Part shown: positions 9,203-18,393 of the stretch, in pieces
Numbering within the stretch: position 1 is the first letter of the stretch
Layout of the letters: every line of letters begins with the position of its first letter
Assembly: GCA_016617855.1 (NCBI GenBank)
Contig: JAECUM010004982.1
Span: 83,147-147,146, forward strand
Direction of reading: 5' to 3'
Length of the DNA: 64,000 nucleotides
Origin: Megalonaias nervosa
Lineage: Eukaryota; Mollusca; Bivalvia; Unionida; Unionidae
Translations under genes and position numbers: made by a program
Notes under the pieces: generated by a model
What the model was told of the DNA's origin: nothing
Databases searched by the model: none
The model's input: the letters and a program-made list of their open reading frames with translations, nothing else

Positions 9203-12200
9203 ATGAAACGATCGCATCATTTCGAAAAGAAAGAAGAAGAAAGTAAGAGGCAGAAACGTGATTTATCGCCTCGCACAGTAGCTGAAGTCTTGGCACAAAT
9301 TCATGCCAGCGATTTTGAAGATGAGATGAGTGAACCAGAATCGAAGCCTAAAGAGTCTACACCAAATCAAAGTCCATTACCATCAGTAAACCCTGAAAAG
9401 TACTACCATATTCGGGAGACGGACAAACGCTCTTCCAGAAAATTTAAATTTAGAACCACGGCCTACACGTACGCAGTGAAGTTTAAAGATTTCAAGTCTG
9501 ACGTACCCTTGGAAAAAGCAGAAGGGTTCATCACCGATGTGTGGGATTCTTTGTTAACCACACTAAAACGGCAATGTCAAGCCAAAGAAGACGATCGCTT
9601 GAGACTTTCTATTCATCACGACAATTTGAAGTCTCCCGTTTGGATCGAGTTTAGCAGTCCAACAGAATTGACACCTTCCAAAATCATGGACAAGATTCAA
9701 CACGTACAAGAATCCAACGACAAATTTCACATCACGGACGGAAAAGCGACACTGTACATGACCCACGTGTCTCTTCCCCAAGGGACAGGTAAAAAAAAGT
9801 TGATGTTGGTAGACAACTTGCGTAACCTCAAGCGTAGTCTCGTCCAAATTAACAATCCAAGAGACAAGATGTGTTTAGCCCGTGCCATCGTGGTGGGACA
9901 AACGTATGCCGACAAGAACGATACGGTAGAATGGAAAAGAGCCTGGAAAACTATTCAACAATCGGACCGAGCCAAACAACGAAAAGAAGCAGAACTCCTG
10001 TTACAGCAAGCGGGGTTAGCTAAAGACACACCCTGTGGCATTCCTGAAATGCAAAAGTTGCAAGACGTCTTGGCTCCACGTTACACCTTGAAAGTTCACC
10101 CTCAAGAAGTGCGCGGACCTCTGTTGTTTCGAGGTCAAGATTTTAAAGACGGAAATACATTCACGTCTATCATCACGATGAACATTTTGATGCCATTACC
10201 AGTATCACTGCATTCCTGGGATACAGTTATTACTGTGAGAAATGTGACTATGGCTATAACAATCGAGAGCAACACAAGCATTGTGGATCGAAATGCTCAG
10301 GATGTTTAGCTTCTACACCCTGTCTGGACGAAGGACAAGAACGAGTGCATTGCTCTGCTTGTCAGCGCACGTTTGTCAGTCCTGCCTGTTACCAACAACA
10401 CCTAAAGACGCAAGGTTCACAGCAGAAATGTGCTTGTCAGCTCTTGAGATTGTGCCCTACTTGTGGACAAGGCATACGTACCAACAGTGCCAAGGCGCAC
10501 GTCTGTTCAGGAAAGAAGCGATGTCACATTTGTCGCCAAACCGTGGACTTGGAACACCAATGCTACATTCAAAAATACCATTCCAAACATGAAGAAGAAG
10601 AAGATAATGACCAGAAGAAGAAAGGGAATTTCATCTTTTTCGATTTCGAATGCATGCAAGAGACTGGCATTCACATTCCTAATTTCTGCGTGGCTCACCG
10701 AGCGTGCGAGAAGTGCATCCAAGAGCCTATCTTGACTCATTGCCCTTACTGCAGCAAGATTCCTGGAGGACGTGAAAAAATCTTTCGGGGATCGAACACA
10801 CTGGCCGATTTTGCCCAATGGATCTTAAACCCTATCGACGAGACGTGGAGCCAAGAAGATATCGAACGTTACGGAGATTGTCATCGCCATGCCACGGTGA
10901 TGGCTCACAATTTCTCGGGATACGATGGACAATTTCTGTTGAGATACTATACGGAACAAAGTACCGAACGTCCGAAAGTAACTTTGAACGGAGCCAAAAT
11001 CATTTCCATGCAAGTGGGACAAGTACAGTTTAAAGATTCAATGAGTTACTTGGCTATGCCTTTGAGCCGCATGCCTAAAACGTTTGGCATGACAGAAATG
11101 GCCAAAGGCTATTTTCCACACTTTTTCAATACCGAAGCCAATCAACACGCCGTTCTACCCCATTTTGCCTGAGGCTCACTACTACGACCCCGACAACATG
11201 CGTACCGAACAACGAGAAGCTTTCTACGCATGGTACCAGACTCACGCTTCGGACCCTTTTGACTTTCAAGAAGAAATGTTAAAATATTGTCGTTCCGACG
11301 TAGACATTTTACGTCGCTGCTGTGGAAAATTTCGAGAACTGTTCATGGAACACGGAGGGATCGATCCTTTGAAAGAAGCTTGTACCATTGCCAAAGCGTG
11401 TTCCTTAGTGTATCGTCAACGATTCATGCCCGAAAACACCCTAGCTGTCATCAGTCCTCAAACGACCAATTTTGTCAAACGTCAATACTCAGTCAAAGCC
11501 CTACGCTGGTTACATTACTTGTGTGAGAAGGAAGACAAATGGATCCAACACGCTCGCAACGGAGGAGGCGAAAAGACCATCGGAAGGTATTCAGTAGACG
11601 GCTGAGACTTAGAAAACCCCAAGATCGTGTACGAGTTTAACGGGTGCTTATTTCACGGATGTCCCATCTGCTACTCTCAACGTGACACTAAAAACCAGTT
11701 TTTACAACGGACCATGGAAGACTTGTACCAGGCCACTTGTCAGCGACGCTTGGAGTTAGAAGAGCAAGGATACCAAGTAGTGGAAATGTGGGAACACGAG
11801 TACGATCAGCGATTGAAAACCGATCCCGAGTTTAAGCGCATCGTGGAAAGTTACAAGCTGGTGGACCCTCTGAACCCGCGGGACAGTTTGTACGGAGGAC
11901 GGACGAATGCCACCTGTTTGCTGTACCAAGTCGACGAGGAGAAAGGAGAAGAAATCAAATACTTGGACGTGTGTTCTCCGTATCCCTACGTGTGCAAATA
12001 TTGTCACTTTCCCGCAGGGCACCCACAATTGCTGACGGAACACATTGACGTGGACAATATTCGACAATACGAAGGATTGATCAAGTGTAAAGTCTTGCCT
12101 CCCACGAACTTGTACCATCCCGTTTTACCACATCATTGCCAAGGAAAACTAATGTTTCCCTTGTGTCATACTTGTGCTGAAACGTGCAACCAAGACCACC

Positions 12201-13294
12201 CTTGTCAGCACACTCAGGAAGAACGAGCCTTGACGGGAACGTGGGTCAGCGTGGAATTGTTTAAAGCTCTGGACATGGGATACCAACTGTTAGAAGTGTA
12301 CGAAATTTACCACTTTTCCAAGACAGAAAAATACCACAAGGGCGACGATTCTCAAAAAGGCATTTTTGCAGACTACGTGAATGCCTTTTTGAAACTGAAA
12401 CAAGAAGCTAGCGGATATCCTTCCTGGTGTCACACTCCCGAAGACCAAACAAAGTTCAAAGAGAAATACTGGAAGCAGGAAGGCATCACTTTAGATCACA
12501 TCGAGAAAAACGAAGGAAGGCGATCGTTTGCCAAAGTGATGTTGAATTGTTTGTGGGGCAAAATGGCACAACGACCGTGTTTACCCAAGACGGGGTATTT
12601 GACAGAACCTTTCCGATACTTGCAGATGATTCACGACAAAACCAAATACATGAAACACGTGGACGTTGTTCGTGAGGACTTGCTCTTAGTCAATTACGAA
12701 GAAGAACTGGACTTTGTAGTAGCCGACGAATTTGGAAATGTCATCATTGCGGCCTACGTGACAGCCCATGCTCGCTTAAAACTGTACGAAGCTTTAGAAC
12801 TATTAGGAGATCGTGTACTGTATTTTGACACGGACAGTTGCATCTACATTGATCGCCTGGGTCAACCTTACCTGATCATCGAAGGAGACCGTTTAGGAGC
12901 CTGGACGGACGAGCATCCCGACCACAAGATTCTAAGTTTTGCAAGTGGCGGTCCCAAAAATTACGGCTACGAATACCGAGACAATCAAGGAGAAGTGCAC
13001 ACGGAGTGTAAAGTGAAAGGATTGACTCTGAGTTATCGCACCAGCCGAGTGGTGAACTTTGGTGTCTTGAAAGAAGCCTTGCAGTCTGGACAGGATGGAA
13101 AGTTTAAAGTGACCACCCACGAACCGCACAAGATTGTACGTTTACCCACACACCAAATTGTCAGTCGATCCTTGGAAAAAGTTTATCAAATCGTGTACCA
13201 GAAGCGAGTTCGGCTTCCCAACCACTTCACTTTACCGTACGGTCATGCCGATATTGGTCAGCATATTAAAAGGGACAACGTTCAAGGTCGATAG
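9203..13294 (+). pseudogene. Protein-primed family B DNA polymerase (two frameshifts, one stop)
   Basis: Replicates the element by protein-primed synthesis in the nucleus. Visible in order: a charged N-terminal region and Polinton-type N domain (9203 to about 10180); a Cys-rich zinc region (10345-10560); exonuclease motifs FDFE (about 10640), NFSGYDGQ (about 10909) and YCRSDVDIL (about 11285); YEFNGCLFHGC (about 11630); palm motif A as YLDVCSPYP (about 11960), motif B KVMLNCLWGK (about 12533) and motif C YFDTDS (about 12820). Breaks: a base lost in the T run at 10185-10188, a base gained in the T run at 11163-11166 and an in-frame TGA at 11603-11605. All catalytic motifs remain, so decay is recent or partly an assembly artefact. 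About 1360 codons, slightly long for the family. Confidence 0.95.
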
Positions 13295-13326
13295 TTCATT
13301 GTGTCTACCATTGCTAATCGAGAAAG

Positions 13327-13965
13327 ATGAATCCATTCACACAGCAAGTATCCAGTAAGAGTAAACTCAAGTACGATGCTGTGCCTTGCGATGGTAGGGA
13401 TGCCGTACGCTATGACCTTAGTGATTCAGTACCACATCATCATGGGAACTTGGCTATAACTACTACTCCTACTACCATACCTACCATGGAAAGTGATGCT
13501 GTACGTGTCAAACCTGACGGATGTGAAAGAGATGCCACTCGTTATCGCACACCTTTTCACTTTACTGGTTTCCATGGTGGATGTCCATCTCCACAGGAAA
13601 CCATGCGACTACCACCCTACGGATGTCATGTAAAACTGAGCAAACTCCTAAGGATTTCACCCTACCCTCATCGAAATGAACCTGTGAAAGACGAATATTC
13701 GTTCCCTGTGCGTTTGCCAGAATACTGTGATTTTGAAAGTCGATTGCAAACCTTCCAAGGAAAATGGCCAAAATATCTAGGAGGACCTACCCCCGAAGAA
13801 TTAGCCAGAACTGGATTTATCTACTTGGGCGAAGGAGATAAAGTCAAGTGCTTCAGTTGCGGTGTCTCACTTCACGAATGGGAGAAGAAAGATTGCGCTT
13901 ACCTGGAACATGCTCGATGGTCTCCAGAGTGTCACTACCTGCCTTTCGTGGGACCTCGTCATTGA
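13327..13965 (+). CDS. BIR-domain (IAP-like) protein
   Basis: 212 residues. The C-terminal part (about residues 138-205) is a clear baculoviral IAP repeat: SRLQTF near its start, GFIYLGEGDKVKCFSCG, then the zinc ligands with exact C-x2-C-x16-H-x6-C spacing ending at HARWSPEC. BIR domains bind caspases or IAP antagonists and block apoptosis. There is no RING finger. The first about 130 residues are low in structure with repeated D/A/V/R-Y motifs and no recognised domain. It starts 33 bp after the polymerase stop. Most likely captured from a host inhibitor-of-apoptosis gene; molluscs have large IAP families. Open and apparently intact. Confidence 0.92.
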   Translation: MNPFTQQVSSKSKLKYDAVPCDGRDAVRYDLSDSVPHHHGNLAITTTPTTIPTMESDAVRVKPDGCERDATRYRTPFHFTGFHGGCPSPQETMRLPPYGCHVKLSKLLRISPYPHRNEPVKDEYSFPVRLPEYCDFESRLQTFQGKWPKYLGGPTPEELARTGFIYLGEGDKVKCFSCGVSLHEWEKKDCAYLEHARWSPECHYLPFVGPRH

Positions 13966-13977
13966 AGTGACCCTACC

Positions 13978-14367
13978 ATGTTGTGTAAAAAGCTAGCTAC
14001 GGAGTTAGGAGTCAAACGTTGGACAATCCCTAGACAAGTATTTAAACCCGATGTAAAAAATAATCTTCAAAGATTACCAAACGAATTGCAAGAGAAGATC
14101 TACAAGGACATATGGCAGGGACTTGCCAGAGCCAAATCTCAATTAGTGACTGTAGAACATTTGTGTCGAGAAATTCATAAGAGGAAATTGACCAAAGTCA
14201 ACAAACAAGTCCGATTTGTCTGGATTAAGTGTGCGTTCGTTCTACTATTTCGCTTTAGACCATTTACATTTGAAGATTTTATTGACATTCTTGACCGTTT
14301 CCTGGAATGGCAGTGGTCAGAAATTACTCACTACGTTCATTACTTTCGCTCTAGGAGAAGTGTTTGA
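13978..14367 (+). CDS. Unknown protein with LPNELQEKIY motif
   Basis: 129 residues. A segment near residue 32 (LQRLPNELQEKIYKDI) resembles the start of an F-box or similar E3-adaptor helix, and the next gene has a matching LPVELRECIY. The rest is helical and basic with a hydrophobic stretch (FVWIKCAFVLLF). No function can be assigned. It follows the BIR gene by 12 bp and probably belongs to the same accessory block between PolB and the ATPase. Confidence 0.65.
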   Translation: MLCKKLATELGVKRWTIPRQVFKPDVKNNLQRLPNELQEKIYKDIWQGLARAKSQLVTVEHLCREIHKRKLTKVNKQVRFVWIKCAFVLLFRFRPFTFEDFIDILDRFLEWQWSEITHYVHYFRSRRSV

Positions 14368-14377
14368 CTGACAGGTT

Positions 14378-14830
14378 ATGGATACTTTACAAGAGAACAT
14401 TCGTGCTTTGCCTGTGGAATTGAGAGAATGCATTTACCGTGAGTTCGTCAAAATACAAGTGAAACGAAAAGAATCATTGCATCCGTTACGTCACCGATGT
14501 TGGAACCACTGGTACCTAAATGCTATAAGAGGATTGATTCTGATGAAAGTGTTCCAGTGGTCAGACATTGATCAACTACTCGTGAGCAAGAAGGATTGTG
14601 TTGTTGATAGTGATTATTTTTACTACCAGGTACACTTACTGCATCGAATTCCAGAAGAAGAGTTAGAGGGTTACCAAAATCTTGTACACAATGTAAACTT
14701 AGTTAAAGAGAGAACTTCTGAACGACGTGTGATGTGCAAGTTAGTGACTAAATATTTTGGATACGTCGACGGAATACGACCACTTCTGTGCAAAAAGTAC
14801 ACTTATAGCTGCCGAAAAAAGAGGATATAA
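14378..14830 (+). CDS. Unknown protein, F-box-like start, paralogue of preceding gene
   Basis: 150 residues. It opens with an ALPVELRECIYREF segment like the LPNELQEKIY of gene 13978, and both continue with a basic region and a WSDID/FTFEDFIDIL-type segment, so the two genes may be old duplicates. An LPxEL...I start is reminiscent of F-box helices, which would make these ubiquitin-ligase adaptors, but the remaining F-box pattern is not visible. Open, 10 bp after the previous stop. Confidence 0.6.
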   Translation: MDTLQENIRALPVELRECIYREFVKIQVKRKESLHPLRHRCWNHWYLNAIRGLILMKVFQWSDIDQLLVSKKDCVVDSDYFYYQVHLLHRIPEEELEGYQNLVHNVNLVKERTSERRVMCKLVTKYFGYVDGIRPLLCKKYTYSCRKKRI

Positions 14831-14834
14831 AAAC
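14826..14834 (+). promoter_or_regulatory. TATAAAAAC box
   Basis: Overlaps the stop of the preceding gene and lies only 9 nt before ATG 14843, so it may serve 14843 with a very short leader or the overlapping 15067 gene. Confidence 0.4.
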
Positions 14835-14842
14835 GTTCTACC

Positions 14843-15070
14843 ATGCCACGACCTTTATCATTCGTGATACAACAGATTCCGTGGAAGGAAATCAATGACA
14901 GTGTTCAAACGGTGGAGGATTACCATCGCCTATTACGAGAACTGTCTCCATTGAATTGGGGTCGACGTGTAGTGTGTGTCTTAGTGACTTGCTTTCTGGG
15001 ATTTCGTTTACCAGCTGATTCTTTGTGGACTCTTTACGAACAGTACCTATTACTCCAAAACAAAATATGA
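14843..15070 (+). CDS. Unknown small protein
   Basis: 75 residues, no recognised domain. It begins 12 bp after the previous gene and its TGA overlaps the ATG of the next gene (ATGA at 15067-15070). Shares a short 'VVCVLVTCFLGF' segment that recalls the 'RVMCKLVTKYFGY' segment of the preceding protein, another hint of duplication within this block. Confidence 0.5.
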   Translation: MPRPLSFVIQQIPWKEINDSVQTVEDYHRLLRELSPLNWGRRVVCVLVTCFLGFRLPADSLWTLYEQYLLLQNKI

Positions 15071-15318
15071 AAGTGATCCCTTTAAATGTCCACGAGAGAC
15101 TCATTCTGCTCAAAACTTTGCGCTTTCATTTGGATACTTCTCAACCTCTACGGGAAAACAAGATTCGTCAACTTTTAGGTACTGAAGATGTGTACGACGA
15201 CGTGTGTGTAGCTTGTGACTTACACCCTCACTGGACAGATGTACGTGACTGGAAAAGTTTGGGGTTTGAGGCTTGGGCTAAAGAAGTGGCACACTATGCC
15301 CAAGATTTGTCATCCTAA
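15067..15318 (+). CDS. Unknown small protein
   Basis: 83 residues starting in an ATGA overlap with the gene before. Charged, with Trp- and His-containing segments (LHPHWTDVRDWKSLGF). No family recognised. Translation could be coupled by termination-reinitiation, since the ATGA arrangement and a nearby upstream TATA box leave little room for its own promoter. Confidence 0.5.
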   Translation: MKVIPLNVHERLILLKTLRFHLDTSQPLRENKIRQLLGTEDVYDDVCVACDLHPHWTDVRDWKSLGFEAWAKEVAHYAQDLSS

Positions 15319-15658
15319 AACATTAAAACGTACCGTGAAAAAAGTCACTTTTAAACCTGTGTTAGTGTCAATACCAGAAGAACAGTCTGTCACCGAGGAA
15401 AACCACTCTCTTCAAGACAGGACTGTCATTGACATTCCTGAAAGACCATTTCGGGAGGACCCTTGTGTGACTGAACCAAGGAATGTACAGACTCTCAGAA
15501 CATTACACACTACTCCTACGATTTCACCTCTTGATCACAAAAAATGTTGTACAGAGACTTGTTTATATTCCACTATGGTCGTTTTGTTGTGTTTTTTATT
15601 CCTGTACTTAACCATATGGCTTTTATGTATTTTTGTCTTTCGTGTTGTTCACCAATAA
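15296..15658 (+). CDS. Small C-terminally anchored membrane protein
   Basis: 120 residues from ATG 15296, overlapping the previous frame by 23 bp. Residues about 93-116 form one strong hydrophobic segment (VVLLCFLFLYLTIWLLCIFV), preceded by Cys-rich CCTETC, so a tail-anchored protein with most of its length outside or in the cytoplasm. The stop codon is inside an AATAAA (CACCAATAAAG), an economical polyadenylation signal. Function unknown; accessory membrane proteins near the ATPase could act in assembly or host interaction. Confidence 0.55.
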   Translation: MPKICHPKTLKRTVKKVTFKPVLVSIPEEQSVTEENHSLQDRTVIDIPERPFREDPCVTEPRNVQTLRTLHTTPTISPLDHKKCCTETCLYSTMVVLLCFLFLYLTIWLLCIFVFRVVHQ

Positions 15659-15686
15659 AGATGACAATAAACGTGTCCTGAAAAAG

Positions 15687-15695
15687 TATAAAAAC
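15687..15695 (+). promoter_or_regulatory. TATAAAAAC box of ATPase gene
   Basis: Lies 64 nt before ATG 15751, the spacing expected for a Pol II TATA promoter with a short leader. Confidence 0.65.
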
Positions 15696-15750
15696 TCTTG
15701 TCTTGTCTGTCTTCGTGTCACAAGTGACATTTTGTTACACTACTACTACT

Positions 15751-16478
15751 ATGGCTACCTCTACTGTCTCTGCTCCCTCTTCCTCCACTGTCAAAGTCAT
15801 TGACGAACACGTAGATCGGACTAGTTGGGAGGCCTTGTATCTTCGCCATCCCTTTAACATGCTTATTGCTGGACCAAGCGGTTCAGGCAAAACCGAATTT
15901 GTCAAACGTTTGATCGAACATAAACATCATTTGATCGATCGTCCTCCTCAACGAATCGTGTGGTGCTATAAAGAGTGGCAATCGGCGTACAGCCTTCTGC
16001 GAGAAAGTCAAGGCGATTCCATCGTCTTTGTGGAAGGCATTCCTGTCGAAGACGACGGAATCGTGTCTGACCCTAGTCAAACTCATTTGGTTATTTTTGA
16101 CGACATGTTAGGAGAAGACGAAGAAGAAATTAAACTCTGGTTTACGCGCAAAGGGCATCATCGTAATGCCAGTGTCATTTACATTACCAAAATTTGTTTC
16201 AACAAAGTAAAGCCCATCGTACCATCAGTCTCAATGCTCATTACTTGGTGTTGTTTAAAAGCCCTAGAGATAAATCGCAAGTACAAGTCTTAGCCAAACA
16301 GTTAGGAACGCCTTGACTGATTCATGCGTACGACGATGCCACTCAAACCCCACACGCTTATTTACTCGTGGATTTAAAACCCACTACTCCCGATTATTTG
16401 CGATTTCGTACCCATCTGTTTCACCCCTGGTGCCAAGACGGAGGACCTATCGTGTACACGTCTCCGTCGTCGACTTAA
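15751..16478 (+). pseudogene. FtsK/HerA-type packaging ATPase, frameshift and stop
   Basis: Genome-packaging ATPase of the Polinton/adintovirus type. Walker A AGPSGSGKTE (about residue 39), Walker B HLVIFDDML (about residue 112) and the following VIYITK sensor region are clear. A base is missing in the CC at 16187-16188; the downstream frame continues with the family C-terminal region to 16478 and has an in-frame TGA at 16314-16316. The start is the ATG after a TATA box 64 nt upstream, not the upstream in-frame codon. Without both breaks the protein would have the usual length of about 240 residues. Either a recently damaged gene or an assembly error for the indel. Confidence 0.92.
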
Positions 16479-16492
16479 TCACCCCAAAAATC

Positions 16493-16500
16493 TATAAAAA
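16493..16500 (+). promoter_or_regulatory. TATAAAAA box
   Basis: Located 45 nt before ATG 16538, directly after the end of the ATPase reading frame. Confidence 0.6.
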
Positions 16501-16537
16501 CCTCGGTCACTTGGACTCTGTCTCACACATTGTCAAC

Positions 16538-17265
16538 ATGACGTCCCTTCAGTCTCATCTTCCCATTAAATTGATTCGTGCCTTGTACGGCATCAGTCGC
16601 GAAAAAAATCCACAAATACGTGCTCGTGTCTTAGAAGCTAGTCTCAAGGAAGTCTTACGATGGTTTACGGTGACAGCACGTCAATTACTGCAAGGCATCA
16701 TTCAGATTCCACATCAAACCAAACGTTTTTTTGGGAGAAACAAAGTTGCCTTGACGCAACTAGCCGATCCTCGCATCGACACTCAAACCAAAAAGCAAAT
16801 CATTTTGAAACCTGGAGGAAGTGGATCTTTAGGAGGTGTCATCATTCGTTCCCTCTTAAAATGGGATCCTAATGCTCCCAAAGTTGTCCCCAAGAAAAAA
16901 GCCACACCCAAACGTACCCAGAAGAAAAAGAAAAAGAGCAAGGGTGTCAAGACCAGGTCACAACCTCAGAAAAAGAAAAAGAAAAGCCCACAGAAAACAG
17001 CTTTTACTCGCAAGAGAGTGTCTCCAACAACTTCTCCTCCAGCAGTGACACCCTCTTCCTCTTTAGCGGCAGTAGCCGCGGCTCACAAAGTACCTGCCCC
17101 AAAGTCAAAGTCCAAGAGAGAACGGGTGTGTTACAGAGTTTACTGGATTTGTCCAAGCAAGAACTGTCTCGATTTAGTCCGTTGCGAACTCCTCCACGGC
17201 GTGTGTTGCCTGTCATCAAGTTGATACGACGTAAAGACAATCAGTGGCGACGCATTCCAGTATAA
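16538..17265 (+). pseudogene. Basic virion-core-like protein with frameshift
   Basis: The first about 100 residues are helical (PIKLIRALYGISREKN...), then comes a long Lys/Pro/Ser-rich region with KKKKK clusters, as expected for a DNA-condensing or core protein. Near 17110 the frame shifts by one base: the continuing frame ends with an Arg-rich tail (LIRRKDNQWRRIPV) and TAA at 17263-17265, which overlaps the TATAAAA of the next promoter. Position between the ATPase and the small core genes fits a virion role. No homology beyond Polinton-type unknown proteins is claimed. Confidence 0.7.
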
Positions 17266-17267
17266 AA
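17261..17267 (+). promoter_or_regulatory. TATAAAA box
   Basis: 56 nt upstream of ATG 17323 and overlapping the stop codon of the preceding gene. Confidence 0.6.
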
Positions 17268-17322
17268 TGACCTGAGGCAAACCATACGGATCAGTATTTT
17301 TTGTGCTACTGCACGTCCAAAG

Positions 17323-17582
17323 ATGTTCCCTCCAAGAAGTGTACACCGTTACCATCGTCGTTCTTCTTCTTCGGTCCAAAAAGGAAAAGGAAAACGAAAA
17401 GACAGTCACGTCATCCTAAGAAGCGCTTAGTCAAACATCGGCGACACTCTCTGAAAAGACACACTCGTCCAAAGAAAAGGAGAAGCCACCAAAAGGGAGG
17501 TTTCTTTGGCCCTTTCCTTGAATTCGATAAGATAGGTGACAAGTTTGTCACAAGGGTAAAGGACAGGCTCCAAAAAAAATAA
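17323..17582 (+). pseudogene. Arg/Lys-rich core-like protein, copy 1, frameshifted
   Basis: From ATG 17323 the frame matches the next gene, then loses one base near the A run at 17397-17400; the downstream frame continues with RLVKHRR, KRHTRPKK and the C-terminal motif GGFFGPF. It is a tandem paralogue of 17637-17834. The composition (mostly Arg, Lys, His, Ser) resembles adenovirus core peptides that condense DNA; this is an analogy by composition and position. Own TATA box. Confidence 0.7.
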
Positions 17583-17591
17583 GATAAAAAG
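17583..17591 (+). promoter_or_regulatory. GATAAAAAG box
   Basis: 46 nt before ATG 17637. Same place and form as the boxes at 17845 and 18341. Confidence 0.5.
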
Positions 17592-17636
17592 ACGCATGTG
17601 AAACCATGGACTTTAGTGTATGTTGTGGATCAAAAG

Positions 17637-17834
17637 ATGTCCCCTCATCGTCGTTCTTCTGTCCAGAAAGAGAAAAGAAAAAGACAGTCTCGTCATGCGA
17701 AAAAACGCTTAGTCAAACATCGACGTCACCCCCAGAAAAGGCACACTCGTCCAAAGAAAAAGAGGAGTCACCAAAGAGGAGGATTCTTTGGTGATTTTGG
17801 AAAACACATCGTCACCTTTATGACAAAGCGATAG
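17637..17834 (+). CDS. Arg/Lys-rich core-like protein, copy 2
   Basis: 65 residues from ATG 17637. Same plan as copy 1: HRRSSVQK start, RLVKHRRHPQKRHTRPKKKR middle, HQRGGFFGDF near the C terminus. Intact. The high positive charge suggests DNA binding in the virion; the shared Gly-Gly-Phe-Phe motif may be a protease site or a capsid-binding element, both inferences. Confidence 0.7.
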   Translation: MSPHRRSSVQKEKRKRQSRHAKKRLVKHRRHPQKRHTRPKKKRSHQRGGFFGDFGKHIVTFMTKR

Positions 17835-17844
17835 TCCCCAAAAG

Positions 17845-17853
17845 GATAAAAGG
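17845..17853 (+). promoter_or_regulatory. GATAAAAGG box
   Basis: 64 nt before ATG 17917. Confidence 0.5.
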
Positions 17854-17916
17854 CTGTGTGACAAGTCATCGACGTTAGTGTATTTTTGGTGTGTGTCCCA
17901 GAATCAACAAACAAAG

Positions 17917-18330
17917 ATGTCACCCCGCAAAAGACATTCCTCTTCTACCCCCAAAGGAAAGAAAAGGAAAGGACTGCCTCCTCGTTTGGTCAAACATTGG
18001 GACATGTTGTCTGTCCTGTCCAAAGCTCCTCCACCCATGCGAAAAAAACTCATTCAAACGGCCTCCAAAGATGTCATCGATACGGTGAGCGAATGTTGTC
18101 TGAACGTCTTGAAAGGCACAATACCTTTGACTAAACATCAGAAAAATTGCTTAGCCAAACATCGACACGTTCTTCGCCAAATGGTCCAAAAGAAAATACC
18201 CATTGGTCAAAAGAAAAAGATGTTGGTGCAACGTGGAGGATTTTTACCCCTGTTAGGACTTATTACCAATGTAGCGAAACCTATACTGAGTGCCATGGGA
18301 CATATTATACCTGCCATAATTCCAAAATAA
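17917..18330 (+). CDS. Polinton-conserved basic protein with GGF motif
   Basis: 137 residues from ATG 17917. Basic N terminus (SPRKRHSSS), a helical middle with SECCLNVLKGTIPLT and a C-terminal VQRGGFLPLLGLITN hydrophobic tail. This arrangement (helical Cys-containing CLNVLKG block, then a Lys-rich stretch and a GGFL tail) is one I associate with a small protein found repeatedly in invertebrate Polintons. The amphipathic tail after GGF could be a membrane-active peptide of a minor capsid protein. The stop is in an AATAAA-like signal (AAAATAAAG). Confidence 0.75.
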   Translation: MSPRKRHSSSTPKGKKRKGLPPRLVKHWDMLSVLSKAPPPMRKKLIQTASKDVIDTVSECCLNVLKGTIPLTKHQKNCLAKHRHVLRQMVQKKIPIGQKKKMLVQRGGFLPLLGLITNVAKPILSAMGHIIPAIIPK

Positions 18331-18340
18331 AGACCAAGAA

Positions 18341-18349
18341 GATAAAAGG
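18341..18349 (+). promoter_or_regulatory. GATAAAAGG box
   Basis: 45 nt before ATG 18394. Confidence 0.5.
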
Positions 18350-18393
18350 GACCTCTGAAATCAAAAGATCTCAGACGTGATCCTTGAAATCTG

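Noticed and set aside
11603..16316. In-frame TGA codons read as a recoded sense codon
   Set aside because: TGA serves as an ordinary stop for several intact genes of the same element (for example integrase and BIR), so general recoding is not supported.
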